Origin: Runella sp. | GTDB taxonomy: Bacteria; Bacteroidota; Bacteroidia; Cytophagales; Spirosomataceae | Assembly (NCBI RefSeq): GCF_027484545.1 | Contig: NZ_JAIXST010000244.1 | Coordinates: 1-55,638, forward strand | DNA: 55,638 bases | Reading direction: 5' to 3' | In this document: positions 7,556 through 17,746 of the stretch, in pieces | How the letters are laid out: every line of letters begins with the position of its first letter | How positions within the stretch are numbered: the first letter of the stretch is position 1 | Position numbers and translations under genes: made by a program | Notes under the pieces: model-generated | Seen by the model: the letters and a program-made list of their open reading frames with translations, nothing else | What the model was told of the DNA's origin: nothing | Databases searched by the model: none

Positions 7556-10500
7556 ATGAATCGATCTATACGCATTCCTGTTCTGCTACTGAGCATCGTT
7601 GCGTGGCTACTCACTGCGCCACGACTTTCGGCCCAATTGCTGGCATTTAATCAACAGTCAGCCCCCAATTTGGATGTGCCCATGCAATCCAATAAAGTTT
7701 CTTTGCGAGATGCGCTGCTTCAATTTAAAAAACAGCAGGGCATTGATATTTTGTTTGAAGAAAAATTGCTCGAAGGTATTACCGTAACCGCCAGCCAGCT
7801 CAAAACTGCCAATAACGTGGAACGGAGTTTGACGCCTGTGTTGAAACCCTACGGGCTGCGCCTGAAAAAGGTAAGTAAAGATACTTTCGTGATTGTTGCC
7901 GCAAAGGAAACTCCGAAAGTTACGTCGGTGGAAACTACATCTCCCGTTTTGCCTACGGCCGCAATGGTCAATCGCCCAAACGATCTTACGGCGCACCTTT
8001 CAAGAGCAAGCACGTTGGCCACCATCAATGAAGCTCTTGATAAGACTATTTCTGGGACCGTCACAAGTGAGTCTGGCGAGCGTTTGCCAGGGGTAAACGT
8101 GGTTATTAAAGGCACACAGCGCGGTACAGCTACTGACCAAAACGGCAGCTTTCGCATAGAGGTCTCTAATGAAAACAGCGTATTGATTTTCAGCTTTATC
8201 GGTTATGTAAAGCAGGAGGTCATTGTGGGAAACCGCACCGCCGTCAATATTTCATTGAAGCAGGATGATTTGGCTTTGAATGAGGTAGTTGTGGTGGGGT
8301 ATGGTGAACAGAAAAAGAGCGATTTGACTGGTGCAGTAGCTTCTGTGCAATCAAAAGATATCATCAGAGCAAACCCTACGCTTGCGGCAAAAGCAATCCA
8401 AGGGCAGGTAGCAGGGGCAACGGTCACTAAATCTGATAACCGTCCGGGGAGTGGTTATAACATTACGATTCGCGGCGAAAATACAATCAATAACTCAACG
8501 GCTCCTTTGGTCGTGATTGATGGGTTGATGGGGGGAGATATCAACAACCTTAACCCCAATGATATTCAGTCGATGGACGTTTTGAAAGATGCGTCGTCAA
8601 CGGCTATTTATGGAGCGAGAGGAGCGAACGGGGTGATTATCATTACCACTAAAAAGGGAATCTCAGGTAAACCTCGCGTGAGTTACGATGCGTACGTGGG
8701 TGTAAAAACGCCCGCACACGTTCCGAAATTGATGAGCAGCGAGCAGTTTTACAAAGCCACTTATACGGATAGAATCCTGGAAGGCTCAACGGGTAGCACG
8801 TTTACCGCGGCTGAATTGGACAATATCAAAAATAACAGAACGACGGATTGGGTAGATTTAATTACCAAACCGGGGATTCAGACAAGCCAAAATATAAGCG
8901 TTTCGGGCGGTACTGAAAAAACAACCTATCGGTTTTCGGGCGGTTTTTTGAATGAGGATGGCAACGTATTGAGTACCAATTACAAACGATATAACATGAA
9001 TGCCGGCCTTGACAGTAAATTGGGCGAGCATTTCAAGGTTGGATTTACTTCGTATGTGACGTACTCCAACCAAAATTTGGGTTCACAGGAATCATTGAGA
9101 GGCGCGTATCGGGCAAGACCCACGGGAGTAGCCTACTATGCAGATTTGGCTAACCCCTCTGAAAATCAGGATTTGAACGTCAATGGGATTGCCTTCTGGA
9201 TGGGAATAAACGACAAGCAGGTACCCAATCCATTGCTTGATGTGGACCCTAAACAATCTAAATTACAAACCACTACGGCCAACATCATGGGCAATGCCTA
9301 CGTTGAATACTCACCCATCAAAGGGTTGAGCATTCGTTCGTCACTTTCGGCTACGTATGGTTCTACTCGGGTAGGCGATTTTAGAGGTATGTGGACTAAA
9401 GCGCAGATTGGTGCCAAACCAAGAACTCAATTTGATAACCGTACGATAGGAAGTTATACCCTCGATAACATCATTAACTACAATATTGATTTAGGAAAGC
9501 ATAAAATCAATTTGACAGGTTTGCAAAGTGCGTTCTATCAGCGTAATGAAGCCTATACAGTAGCCGCCAAAGACCTGCCTTTTGATTCGTATTGGTATGC
9601 CTTGAATACCGGTACCATTACAAGTTTTGGAAGTTCATTGGTAGAGCGTTCGCTATCCTCTTTTATGGGAAGAGCCAACTATACATTTAACGACAAATAT
9701 TTATTGACCGTAACGGGCCGTTCCGACGGAGCCTCTCAATTGGCAGACGGTAACAAATGGGCGTTTTTCCCATCGTTAGCTTTGGCGTGGCGATTGGGTG
9801 ATGAGTCATTTATAAGAAACATAAAAGCCATCTCAAATCTTAAATTGAGAGCAAGTTATGGGGAAGTGGGCAACTCAACGGTCAATCCGTACAGTACACA
9901 GGCAGGCTTGTTGAACACTGGTTATGATTTTGACGGAACGGCCGCTTACGGTTTTGCGCCATCAAACTTGGGTAATAAAGATTTGCGTTGGGAAAGAAGT
10001 AAAGAATTTAACTTTGGTTTGGATTATGGTTTCTTAGAAAACCGCATTTCTGGAACCATTGAGTTGTATGATAGAAAAACGGTTGACTTGATTTTGAACC
10101 AGAAAATTCCAACGGCTTCTGGCTTCTCGCAAGTGACGTCAAACGTTGGTAAAATTCAGAATAAAGGAATTGAGATTTTACTGAACACTGTCAACTTTGC
10201 GACCAAAGACTTTAGCTGGAACACGACGATTACTTTCACCAAAAACAAAAACAAATTGCTTGAATTGTACGGCGACGGTCAAACCGTTGACAAGGGCAAT
10301 AAACTATTTGTAGGCTATCCGATCAAAGCCAATTTTGATTACAAATTTGATGGTATCTGGCAAACAGCTGATAAAGATTTGGCGACCAAATACAAGCAGG
10401 TACCGGGCTCGGTTCGGGTAGTGGATGCTAATAATGACGGTGTGATTTCATCGACAGAAGGTATTGATGACCGCATGTACTTAGGAACCCAACTTCCCAA

Positions 10501-10957
10501 TTTCCTAATGGGGATGACCAACCGTTTCAAATACAAAGAGTTTGATTTTTCATTCTTTACCTATTATCGCAACGGAACCCAGTATAACAACAATACGTTG
10601 TCGGGTACATTTGGTGACATGGGAACTCGCTATAACAAATTAGCTTCATTGGATTACTGGCGCAGCGACAATCCTTCCAATACCTATTATGGTGTAGTGG
10701 CAGCCAACCCTTATAGAAATGCTATCAACTACCAAACCGCGAGTTTTTTGAGAATCTCGGATATTACCTTAGGATATAGTTTGCCAAAAGGAGTAATGAA
10801 CCGTATGAAACTCTACAATGCTCGGGTGTACGGACAGGTGATTAACCCTATTATTAAATCAAAATTCACAGGATTTGACCCGGAATTCAATTCAGCGATT
10901 TATCAGGATGATGTTCCATCAATGACGATTAGTTTGGGGCTGAATGTTAGTTTTTAA
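7556..10957 (+). CDS. SusC/RagA-type TonB-dependent receptor with STN signalling domain
   Basis: Outer-membrane glycan importer of 1133 residues, powered by TonB. TTG 7550 is in frame, but ATG 7556 is the better start. Domains in order: signal peptide ending APRLSAQ; STN domain at about 50-115 (SLRDALLQFKKQQGIDILFE), the module that contacts FecR and allows transmembrane signalling; a carboxypeptidase-D-like insert at about 165-235 (ISGTVTSESGERLPGVNVVI); the SusC signature LNEVVVVGYGEQKKSDLTGA; the plug; and a 22-strand-type barrel ending SMTISLGLNVSF. The STN domain ties it to the sigma/FecR pair upstream. It forms a pair with the SusD lipoprotein 20 bases downstream. No frameshift seen. 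Confidence 0.96.
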   Translation: MNRSIRIPVLLLSIVAWLLTAPRLSAQLLAFNQQSAPNLDVPMQSNKVSLRDALLQFKKQQGIDILFEEKLLEGITVTASQLKTANNVERSLTPVLKPYGLRLKKVSKDTFVIVAAKETPKVTSVETTSPVLPTAAMVNRPNDLTAHLSRASTLATINEALDKTISGTVTSESGERLPGVNVVIKGTQRGTATDQNGSFRIEVSNENSVLIFSFIGYVKQEVIVGNRTAVNISLKQDDLALNEVVVVGYGEQKKSDLTGAVASVQSKDIIRANPTLAAKAIQGQVAGATVTKSDNRPGSGYNITIRGENTINNSTAPLVVIDGLMGGDINNLNPNDIQSMDVLKDASSTAIYGARGANGVIIITTKKGISGKPRVSYDAYVGVKTPAHVPKLMSSEQFYKATYTDRILEGSTGSTFTAAELDNIKNNRTTDWVDLITKPGIQTSQNISVSGGTEKTTYRFSGGFLNEDGNVLSTNYKRYNMNAGLDSKLGEHFKVGFTSYVTYSNQNLGSQESLRGAYRARPTGVAYYADLANPSENQDLNVNGIAFWMGINDKQVPNPLLDVDPKQSKLQTTTANIMGNAYVEYSPIKGLSIRSSLSATYGSTRVGDFRGMWTKAQIGAKPRTQFDNRTIGSYTLDNIINYNIDLGKHKINLTGLQSAFYQRNEAYTVAAKDLPFDSYWYALNTGTITSFGSSLVERSLSSFMGRANYTFNDKYLLTVTGRSDGASQLADGNKWAFFPSLALAWRLGDESFIRNIKAISNLKLRASYGEVGNSTVNPYSTQAGLLNTGYDFDGTAAYGFAPSNLGNKDLRWERSKEFNFGLDYGFLENRISGTIELYDRKTVDLILNQKIPTASGFSQVTSNVGKIQNKGIEILLNTVNFATKDFSWNTTITFTKNKNKLLELYGDGQTVDKGNKLFVGYPIKANFDYKFDGIWQTADKDLATKYKQVPGSVRVVDANNDGVISSTEGIDDRMYLGTQLPNFLMGMTNRFKYKEFDFSFFTYYRNGTQYNNNTLSGTFGDMGTRYNKLASLDYWRSDNPSNTYYGVVAANPYRNAINYQTASFLRISDITLGYSLPKGVMNRMKLYNARVYGQVINPIIKSKFTGFDPEFNSAIYQDDVPSMTISLGLNVSF

Positions 10958-10977
10958 TACCTTTAATCTGAGAAAAA

Positions 10978-12840
10978 ATGAAATTACTTCTTAAAAAACA
11001 ATATAACCTCTTGATTGCACTTGGCTTACTGCTCGTGTCAACAAGTTGCAAAGACGAATTTTTAGTTGAAACCCCCGTTTCTACCTTAACGACCGACGTT
11101 TATTACAAAACAGAAGCCGGTTTTGAAGATTTAGTACGCTCGTGTTATCCACTGTTGAGAAACATTCATCAAAACAGGGTTTTGGTGTTAAATGGAACCG
11201 ATATTTTTGCCTCGCAAAGCGGTTGGAATCCTTCAGCAGTTAATGGGAAAGAAAATACACCGAGTCAGATAGACGTGTATGACGCTCGTTTTAATGCGAC
11301 GCTGGCAGAACTTCAAAGCCTTTGGCAACTTTTGTACGCTGAAATAGCCAGAACAAATACAGCCATTACCCGTTCTGAAGGTATCACCACCATGGCGGCG
11401 GCATTGAAAGATACGAGAGTTTCAGAAGCGAAATTTTTGCGGGCTTTGAGCCTGTTTTACGCCGTACAGCAATGGGGCGATATTCCAATGCCTTTGAAAG
11501 AAGTAACTACGCCGAGCAAAGACTTCCCGAGAGTAGCTTCGGCAGAAGTGTATAAACAAATCATTGCTGATTTGCTGGATTGTGAAGCGAAATTGCCCGT
11601 GGCCGCTTCTAATTACGGACGTATTACTAAAGGAGCTGCCCACTTTTTGTTGTCAAGGGTTTACTTAACCAGAGGCTGGAACTTCAACAATGCCTTGGGC
11701 GGTACCGCCGCTGATTTTGATTTGGCACTTCAATATGCCGACAAAGTCATTGATACCTATCCATTGGCGACTAATTATAAAGATTTGTTCCCAACTCGTT
11801 CCAACAATCCGTTGACCCAATACACTGGCGCTCAGAATGACAAGAATGCCGAAATCGTCTTTGCGGTTCAATACAATTCGGATGTACTGACCAACAAGAC
11901 CGACGCAGCTTTCAGTCCGGATCCGGCAGGTGGAAATGATTTGCACTCCAAATTCGGCCCAAGCGGGGAAGGTTTTATCGGAAGCAAAGGCAGAACAACC
12001 GACTATAATCGCTGTTTAGGTGTGCATCAGGTGACACCCGCCGGCTATCGTTTCTTTGATCCGGACAATGATACTCGTTATGCGCACAATTTTGTAAACG
12101 TTGGGTATGCGTTGGCGGCAGTAAAAGACTACAAACCCCTTCCATTGTCCAATGCCAACCTGAAAATTAACTTTGCAGTGGGCGATACTGTATTGGTTTG
12201 TCGGCCTTGGAATAAACCCGCCACTACGCTTGCGGAAAGAGGTATTGATTTAGGCGGTAAGAAAAATTACGCAGTGGTCAATACCGACGAGTACGGCGGT
12301 GGCTATCCCATTGATAACTCCGGATTGAACATTCAGCCGCCGTTGATGTGGAAATTCTGGCAGCCGGGTATTCCTTACGGAGACGCCTTTGGTACGTTTA
12401 ACGAATGTATCTTCAGAGCGGCAGAAGCCTATCTGATTGCCGCAGAAGCGATTGTAAAAGGGGCAAAAAATGGTAAATTAGGCGGAGCAGAGGTTTATTA
12501 CAACAAAGTGTTGGATCGCGCTTTGGGTGCTAAAAAAGGAACTGACCCTAAATGTGCAGCCGCGCCCGAAGATCAAAAATCATTGGCTACTGCCTCCTAC
12601 AGAGCCACTGCTGCCAATATCACCGTCGACTTGATTTTGGACGAAAGAGCCAGAGAATTGATGGGTGAATACAGCCGATGGTTTGATTTGAAACGTACCA
12701 GCAAATTGGTGGAGCGTGTTAAAAAATACAACCCTTGGGTGAAAGGACAGTCCATTTCTGCGATTCACAATTTGAGACCTATCCCTCAGTCTGAGTTGGA
12801 TTTGTCGTTCCCTAAGATGGCTCAAAATCCCGGGTATTAA
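10978..12840 (+). CDS. SusD/RagB-type glycan-binding lipoprotein
   Basis: A 620-residue surface lipoprotein that caps the SusC barrel and binds glycan. The lipobox is STSC with Cys24, followed by KDEFLVETP. The SusD-like N-terminal domain contains LWQLLYAEIARTNTAI and ALSLFYAVQQWGDIPMP. TPR-like helices follow (AAHFLLSRVYLTRGW). The C-terminal RagB/SusD segment includes FRAAEAYLIAAEAIVKGA, LILDERARELMGEYSRWFDL and LRPIPQSELDLS, all typical. It is longer than average for the family because of an insert around residues 270-420, which probably shapes the ligand site. A strong terminator follows immediately. Confidence 0.96.
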   Translation: MKLLLKKQYNLLIALGLLLVSTSCKDEFLVETPVSTLTTDVYYKTEAGFEDLVRSCYPLLRNIHQNRVLVLNGTDIFASQSGWNPSAVNGKENTPSQIDVYDARFNATLAELQSLWQLLYAEIARTNTAITRSEGITTMAAALKDTRVSEAKFLRALSLFYAVQQWGDIPMPLKEVTTPSKDFPRVASAEVYKQIIADLLDCEAKLPVAASNYGRITKGAAHFLLSRVYLTRGWNFNNALGGTAADFDLALQYADKVIDTYPLATNYKDLFPTRSNNPLTQYTGAQNDKNAEIVFAVQYNSDVLTNKTDAAFSPDPAGGNDLHSKFGPSGEGFIGSKGRTTDYNRCLGVHQVTPAGYRFFDPDNDTRYAHNFVNVGYALAAVKDYKPLPLSNANLKINFAVGDTVLVCRPWNKPATTLAERGIDLGGKKNYAVVNTDEYGGGYPIDNSGLNIQPPLMWKFWQPGIPYGDAFGTFNECIFRAAEAYLIAAEAIVKGAKNGKLGGAEVYYNKVLDRALGAKKGTDPKCAAAPEDQKSLATASYRATAANITVDLILDERARELMGEYSRWFDLKRTSKLVERVKKYNPWVKGQSISAIHNLRPIPQSELDLSFPKMAQNPGY

Positions 12841-12858
12841 AAAGTAATGCATTCCCTG

Positions 12859-12897
12859 AAAAAGAGAAGAAGAAGCCATTTTTCTTCTCTTTTTTTT
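12859..12897 (+). terminator. Intrinsic terminator after susD
   Basis: Perfect 13-bp stem 12859-12871 / 12882-12894 (AAAAAGAGAAGAA with its complement), extendable inward to 16 pairs with one G-T and a 4-base loop, then a T-run to 12897. Placed between the importer genes and the enzyme genes, it probably sets SusCD transcript level apart from the enzymes. Confidence 0.75.
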
Positions 12898-12940
12898 AAC
12901 TCTTTTGCGTCTTCCTCCCCAATTTTTATTCAAAAACACA

Positions 12941-14305
12941 ATGAAATCCCTTCATTTACTTTGTGCAATTACCCTTCTTTCCTTCAACTCCTTAGCTCAA
13001 TGGAAAGACCTTTTTAATGGAAAAGATTTGAACGGTTGGGTAAAGAAAAACGGCAATGCCGAATACAAAATCGTCAATAACACCATTGTAGGCGTTTCAC
13101 AACTCAATACTCCCAATTCGTTTCTATGTACCGAGCAGATCTACGGTGATTTTGTGTTGGAACTGGAATTAAAAGTAGAGGCGGGGCTAAACTCAGGCAT
13201 CCAAATCAGAAGCATCAGCGACCCCGCGGTCATGGCTGGAAAAGTACACGGCTATCAGGTGGAAATCGACCCGGGCGATCGGGCTTGGTCGGGTGGGATT
13301 TTCGACGAAGGACGTAACGGTTGGTTGTATCCGTTGTCCGTAAATCCCAAAGGCCAAAAGGCATTTAAGATGGGTCAATGGAATAAATACCACATCGAAG
13401 CGATTGGTAACAACATTAAAACGTGGATAAACGGCATTCCGTGTACCAATCTTTTGGATCCTCAAACCGCTCGCGGGTTTATTGCTTTGCAAGTACATCA
13501 AATCAAGAGAGAGGAGCAGGTAGGGCTGACGGTTCAATGGAAAAATATTAGAATTGCGACCGACAACTTGAAAGATGTCGTTATTAAAGGAGGCGAAGAA
13601 GCACCCGAAGTAAACTATTTAATCAATCAATTGTCTGAAAATGAAGCAAGAAAGGGCTGGCGCTTACTTTGGGATGGCAAAACCACGAATGGCTGGCGTT
13701 TGGCCAATGATGATAAATTTCCAACGGTGGGTTGGGCCATTCAGGATGGAGTGTTGAAAGTATTGGGTACGAAAAAAGATACGTTGGTAAAAAGCGGTGA
13801 CATTATTACCGACAAAGAATTTTCCAACTTTGAACTCGAAATGGATTTTAAAGTAACCACCGGTGCAAACAGCGGATTGAAGTATTTTGTGGTGGAAGAC
13901 CGTAAAAAAAGAGCAGGTACGGGTTTGGGTCCTGAATTTCAAATCCTTGACGATAAAGTACATCCCGATGCCAAAGAAGGCGTAGGGGGCAATCGAACTA
14001 CGGGGTCGTTGTATGACTTGATTACGGCCGAAAACCTATCGGAAGGCAGTAAAGACAAACGCATGAATCCCCCGGGAAAATGGAATAAATTACGATTGGT
14101 GGTGAAAGACGGTCACGTAGAGCATTGGCTCAACAACCTCAAAATGGTGGAATACGACCGTTATTCGCAGATATTCCGCAATCTCGTGGCCAAAAGTAAA
14201 TATACTACCTATCCGAATTTTGCACAGGCTCCCTCAGGACATATTCTATTGCAGGACCACGGCGACGAGGTACATTTCCGAAGTATAAAAATTAGGGAGT
14301 TTTAA
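12941..14305 (+). CDS. Two-domain exported DUF1080 (3-keto-disaccharide hydrolase family) protein
   Basis: A 454-residue secreted protein with two concanavalin-like DUF1080 domains. ATG 12941 gives the signal peptide MKSLHLLCAITLLSFNSLAQ; the upstream frame start is TTG and unlikely. Domain 1 (about 20-220) begins WKDLFNGKDLNGWVKKNG. Domain 2 (about 237-454) begins GWRLLWDGKTTNGWRL. Both contain the family pattern of small strands with NSGIQ or NSGLKY (LNSGIQIRS, ANSGLKYFVVE). Members of PF06439 include hydrolases acting on 3-keto-glycosides, so this enzyme could split oxidised sugars. That would fit the cytochrome-linked dehydrogenase-like proteins in the same cluster. The double-domain form is common in PULs, but its substrate is not predictable from sequence. 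Confidence 0.88.
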   Translation: MKSLHLLCAITLLSFNSLAQWKDLFNGKDLNGWVKKNGNAEYKIVNNTIVGVSQLNTPNSFLCTEQIYGDFVLELELKVEAGLNSGIQIRSISDPAVMAGKVHGYQVEIDPGDRAWSGGIFDEGRNGWLYPLSVNPKGQKAFKMGQWNKYHIEAIGNNIKTWINGIPCTNLLDPQTARGFIALQVHQIKREEQVGLTVQWKNIRIATDNLKDVVIKGGEEAPEVNYLINQLSENEARKGWRLLWDGKTTNGWRLANDDKFPTVGWAIQDGVLKVLGTKKDTLVKSGDIITDKEFSNFELEMDFKVTTGANSGLKYFVVEDRKKRAGTGLGPEFQILDDKVHPDAKEGVGGNRTTGSLYDLITAENLSEGSKDKRMNPPGKWNKLRLVVKDGHVEHWLNNLKMVEYDRYSQIFRNLVAKSKYTTYPNFAQAPSGHILLQDHGDEVHFRSIKIREF

Positions 14306-14347
14306 GAATACGATGTCCAATGCGGCAATCAGCGATGGATTAATTGC

Positions 14348-14400
14348 TTGGGAAAAGAGTAGAAGAGTGATTTTTTTGCTCTTTTTCCAATACCTTTTTT
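14348..14400 (+). terminator. Intrinsic terminator after the DUF1080 gene
   Basis: A 12-bp stem, 14348-14359 pairing with 14379-14390 with one G-T pair, followed by TACCTTTTTT. It resembles the terminator after susD, suggesting stepwise attenuation along the PUL. Confidence 0.55.
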
Positions 14401-14446
14401 GCCGTGTTCAATTTTTTAAACTACCCCTTAAAACCACTCATTTCGA

Positions 14447-16153
14447 ATGAATAGAAGAACTTTTGTCACCACAGGGGTTAGCACACTCTGTGCCATGCCG
14501 GTATTGGGATTTCAACTTTTTGAAAAATATACTACTGCCAAACCCGCCTGGTTGTTGGAGTGGATTAAAATCTATGACCAAAATGTGCCCAATTACAAAC
14601 CGCTGAAGGTTACGGATATCAACCACAGGTATGTGGGCGGTTACATGAATGACGTGGAAATTCCCAATCCTCATTCTACTGCGGGCATTATTGCGGCTTC
14701 CTGTATGCTAATGTCCTGCCCCGAATCGGCATATTATCAATCAAAAGAATTACTCAAAGAAGTGGAATCTGCGGCGTGGTGTATGCTCAAATTTCAGCAT
14801 ACCGACGGTACCATTGATTTATTAGATACCAATTTTCACTCGACGCCCGACACGGGTTTTATTTTGGAAAATATCGTTCCTGCGTATAAATTTTTGAAAC
14901 TGGCCAACGTCAAAGGCTCGGAAACGACGCTTAAGCTGTTAAAAACGTTTCTAAAAAATGCCGGCGAAGCACTCACCGTGGGAGGAATTCATACTCCCAA
15001 TCACCGTTGGGTGGTATCGGCGGCGCTGACTAAATTGAATGAATTATTTCCCGACCCCCGCTACGTCAATCGCATTGAACAGTGGTTGGCCGAACACATT
15101 GATATTGATGCCGATGGACAGTACAACGAGAAAAGTACTAACAGTTATTCGCCGATTGTCAATCGGTCGCTCATCATCATTGCCAAAGGATTGAACAAAC
15201 CGGAGTTATTGGAACCGGTTCGCAAAAACCTGATGATGACGTTTTACTACGTCCATCCCAACGGAGAAGTGGTGACCGAAGCCTCCAATCGACAGGACAA
15301 AGGCACGATTGGCAACATGGCTAAGTATTATTATTGCTATCGTTACATGGCGCTGTTGGACAACAACGGCGAAATGGCCGCGATGTGCCGCCTGATTGAA
15401 AATACAAGTACCAAGAATCAATTAGCTGGGTATCTGGATTATTTTTTGGAGGACCCCAACCTTTGGAAAGAATTGCCCGCGAGCAAAGCCTTGCCAACCA
15501 ACTACGCCAAGGCGTTTCCGTATTCGGGCGTAGTGCGGATTCGGCGGGAAAATTGGGACGCCACTATTTTGTCTAATAATGCGAGCTGGCTCACTTTTCA
15601 CAAAGGCAATGCCATTTTACAAGCGATGCGGGTAGCGGCATCTTTCTTCGGGAAAGGGCAGTTTGACTCCGTAAAGATTGAGCAGCAGGGAAATGTATGG
15701 GTATTGCAGAAATCGCTCGAAGGGCCTTATTATCAACCGATTGCTAAAGAGCAAATCGTTGCCGACGGTGATTGGGACAAAATGCCGAGGGCGAATCGTC
15801 CGCAGAGTGAAATTCAAAAAATGGAAACCATCGTAAAAATCAGCGAAGTCAATAATGGATTGCAAATAGACATTGACATGAGCGGAACGGAAGGTGTTCC
15901 TGTCTCTTTTGAGTTGATATTTCGGGCGGGAGGTACCTTTTCGGGCGTAACCAAACATCCCAAAAAAGACAATGCCTATCTCTTAACAAGTGAATCAGGT
16001 TCGTATACGGTCAATACAGATACCATTCAATTTAGCCCCGGAAAAGCCGAACACAAAGGGAGCCAATTGAGAGGGGCGTTGCCAGCAATGGATGCCCCAA
16101 CGGTTTACCTTACCGGTTTTACCCCTTTTAAACATACGATTACGTTGAAGTAA
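14447..16153 (+). CDS. Exported helical-toroid-like protein, possible polysaccharide lyase/hydrolase (unassigned)
   Basis: A 568-residue protein starting MNRRTFVTTGVSTLCAM, a twin-arginine-like export signal. The first 370 residues look like an alpha-helical barrel with conserved-looking blocks: NPHSTAGIIAASCMLM, DLLDTNFHSTPDTGFILEN, GGIHTPNHRWVVSAALTK and NEKSTNSYSPIVNRSLI. The remaining 200 residues are beta-rich and end in TVYLTGFTPFKHTITL. A helical toroid followed by a beta-sandwich is the general plan of heparinase- and alginate-lyase-like enzymes. The paired His residues in FHST and TPNHRWV, with the nearby Asn/Tyr, are candidate catalytic groups. I cannot assign a CAZy family. It is followed 10 bases later by another unassigned exported protein. 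Confidence 0.6.
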   Translation: MNRRTFVTTGVSTLCAMPVLGFQLFEKYTTAKPAWLLEWIKIYDQNVPNYKPLKVTDINHRYVGGYMNDVEIPNPHSTAGIIAASCMLMSCPESAYYQSKELLKEVESAAWCMLKFQHTDGTIDLLDTNFHSTPDTGFILENIVPAYKFLKLANVKGSETTLKLLKTFLKNAGEALTVGGIHTPNHRWVVSAALTKLNELFPDPRYVNRIEQWLAEHIDIDADGQYNEKSTNSYSPIVNRSLIIIAKGLNKPELLEPVRKNLMMTFYYVHPNGEVVTEASNRQDKGTIGNMAKYYYCYRYMALLDNNGEMAAMCRLIENTSTKNQLAGYLDYFLEDPNLWKELPASKALPTNYAKAFPYSGVVRIRRENWDATILSNNASWLTFHKGNAILQAMRVAASFFGKGQFDSVKIEQQGNVWVLQKSLEGPYYQPIAKEQIVADGDWDKMPRANRPQSEIQKMETIVKISEVNNGLQIDIDMSGTEGVPVSFELIFRAGGTFSGVTKHPKKDNAYLLTSESGSYTVNTDTIQFSPGKAEHKGSQLRGALPAMDAPTVYLTGFTPFKHTITLK

Positions 16154-16163
16154 TTCACCCCTC

Positions 16164-17702
16164 ATGGTAAAAAATCCGATTTTAGTATTCTTGTTTCTTA
16201 TTTGTATTGGCTTTGCTCGAACAAGTCAGGCGGATGAATTATATCAAAAACACTTTGAATACAAGACGTTAAGTCCACTTCAAAAACAAATATTCGACGA
16301 ATTTATTGAAGAAGAACTTCCGAAAGGTTCAGCGTTGGTATTGGATGAAAAAGCAGGGGCCAGAAACAAAATGCGCTTGGCTTGTGCCTTGTTTTACCGA
16401 AACCAAGCGGGAGATGTTCAAAAGGCAGTACGCATCATTCAATGGATTTTTACGCTTCAAAATGTAGACGAAAAAAGTAAGAATTACGCAGTTTGGCGCG
16501 GAGACAGCAAACCTACCGAAAATTATGACCAAAATATGCGTGAATTTATTGGTACTGATTTGATTACCGTTTACCATAAATACCGCGAAAAACTGCCGAA
16601 TAATGTTAAAAAAGAGTTGGAAACGTGCTTGATTCGGACGGCAAAAGGCGCTTTAATGCGAGATGTAAATCCTGATTACAACAACATTTCTATCATGAGT
16701 TCTTTTATGATGGAATACATCGGAACTGCCTTTGCCATTCCTGAACTCAAAGAAGCAGGAATTGCGAAAGCAAAAGCCATTTATACAAATTTTCAGCAAT
16801 ACCATACCTTATGCGAATACAATACGCCCACGTACTACGGGGTTGATTTTGTGGGACTTGCGCTCTGGCGAGAATTGTCTTTTTCAAACGAAATGAAGGA
16901 GATGAGCAAAGTGCTGGAAAAAGAGCTATGGCTGGATGTAGCTGCTTTTTACAACGCCAACCTGCAAAATATGTGCGGACCGTATTTGAGAAGTTATGGG
17001 ATTGACATGAAAAAATACAATGCCATTGTTGGTACTTGGATTGCCGCCGCGGTTGATAATCCTCGGATTGCCAACTTGCCTGATAAACACGGCGTTCATG
17101 ACGAATGTAATTTCATCGTTCCCATCGTGGAATTGGGCATTTCGATGCCAGTCCAAGCCCTTGCTCAATTTAATAAATTTGATTCGCCAAGATTCATTAC
17201 CCGCACTACCTCCAATTATTACGAAGGCGATAGATTGAAACGAGTGACGGCTTACATTCAAAAAGACTGGATGATGGGCGGATTGTGGGGGAATAGAAAA
17301 GTGTCGCACATTTTAAAAACGGGCACCATGCACTGGAAATGTGCCAACGGTGATATCGGTTGGTTGTTTGTGCCCGGTGAGGGAAAGACAAATGTCAAAG
17401 TGGATGAAAAACGAATGGAAATTTACCTGGCCGACACCCTTGCCACGACTTTTCAAATTTTTGTTTACGCTAAAAACGTTACCTCCGAAAATTTCAAAGA
17501 CCATTTATGGCAATTACCCAATATGAATTTGGGCATTAAAAGTGAACTGTCAAAGGTGAACGCAGCTGTTTTGTCCAAAGAATTAATTGATTCAGAAGGA
17601 GTTGGTACAAAAGACTATCCTTTCGTTATCAATGTAGAATATACCGTACCACCTCATTGGAACATCAAAAATCCACTGGTAACCATTACTCCCAATTATT
17701 GA
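16164..17702 (+). CDS. Exported protein, possible helical-toroid glycan enzyme (unassigned)
   Basis: A 512-residue secreted protein (signal peptide ending RTSQA). It is rich in helices through about residue 300, with blocks YNNISIMSSFMMEYIGTAF and CEYNTPTYYGVDFVGLALW. A beta-rich C-terminus contains THWKCANGDIGWLFVPGEG-like strands (visible as MHWKCANGDIGWLF). The NTPTYYG block and the late beta sheet suggest a lyase/hydrolase-like toroid plus sandwich. I find no family signature that I recognise. It sits between the Tat-exported protein and a cytochrome-tailed dehydrogenase-like gene with short gaps, so all are likely co-transcribed. Treat the enzymatic role as a hypothesis from architecture and context. 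Confidence 0.55.
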   Translation: MVKNPILVFLFLICIGFARTSQADELYQKHFEYKTLSPLQKQIFDEFIEEELPKGSALVLDEKAGARNKMRLACALFYRNQAGDVQKAVRIIQWIFTLQNVDEKSKNYAVWRGDSKPTENYDQNMREFIGTDLITVYHKYREKLPNNVKKELETCLIRTAKGALMRDVNPDYNNISIMSSFMMEYIGTAFAIPELKEAGIAKAKAIYTNFQQYHTLCEYNTPTYYGVDFVGLALWRELSFSNEMKEMSKVLEKELWLDVAAFYNANLQNMCGPYLRSYGIDMKKYNAIVGTWIAAAVDNPRIANLPDKHGVHDECNFIVPIVELGISMPVQALAQFNKFDSPRFITRTTSNYYEGDRLKRVTAYIQKDWMMGGLWGNRKVSHILKTGTMHWKCANGDIGWLFVPGEGKTNVKVDEKRMEIYLADTLATTFQIFVYAKNVTSENFKDHLWQLPNMNLGIKSELSKVNAAVLSKELIDSEGVGTKDYPFVINVEYTVPPHWNIKNPLVTITPNY

Positions 17703-17746
17703 AACATCATTTGTTTGAAATATTTTGAATCCTTACCAAAACCAAC

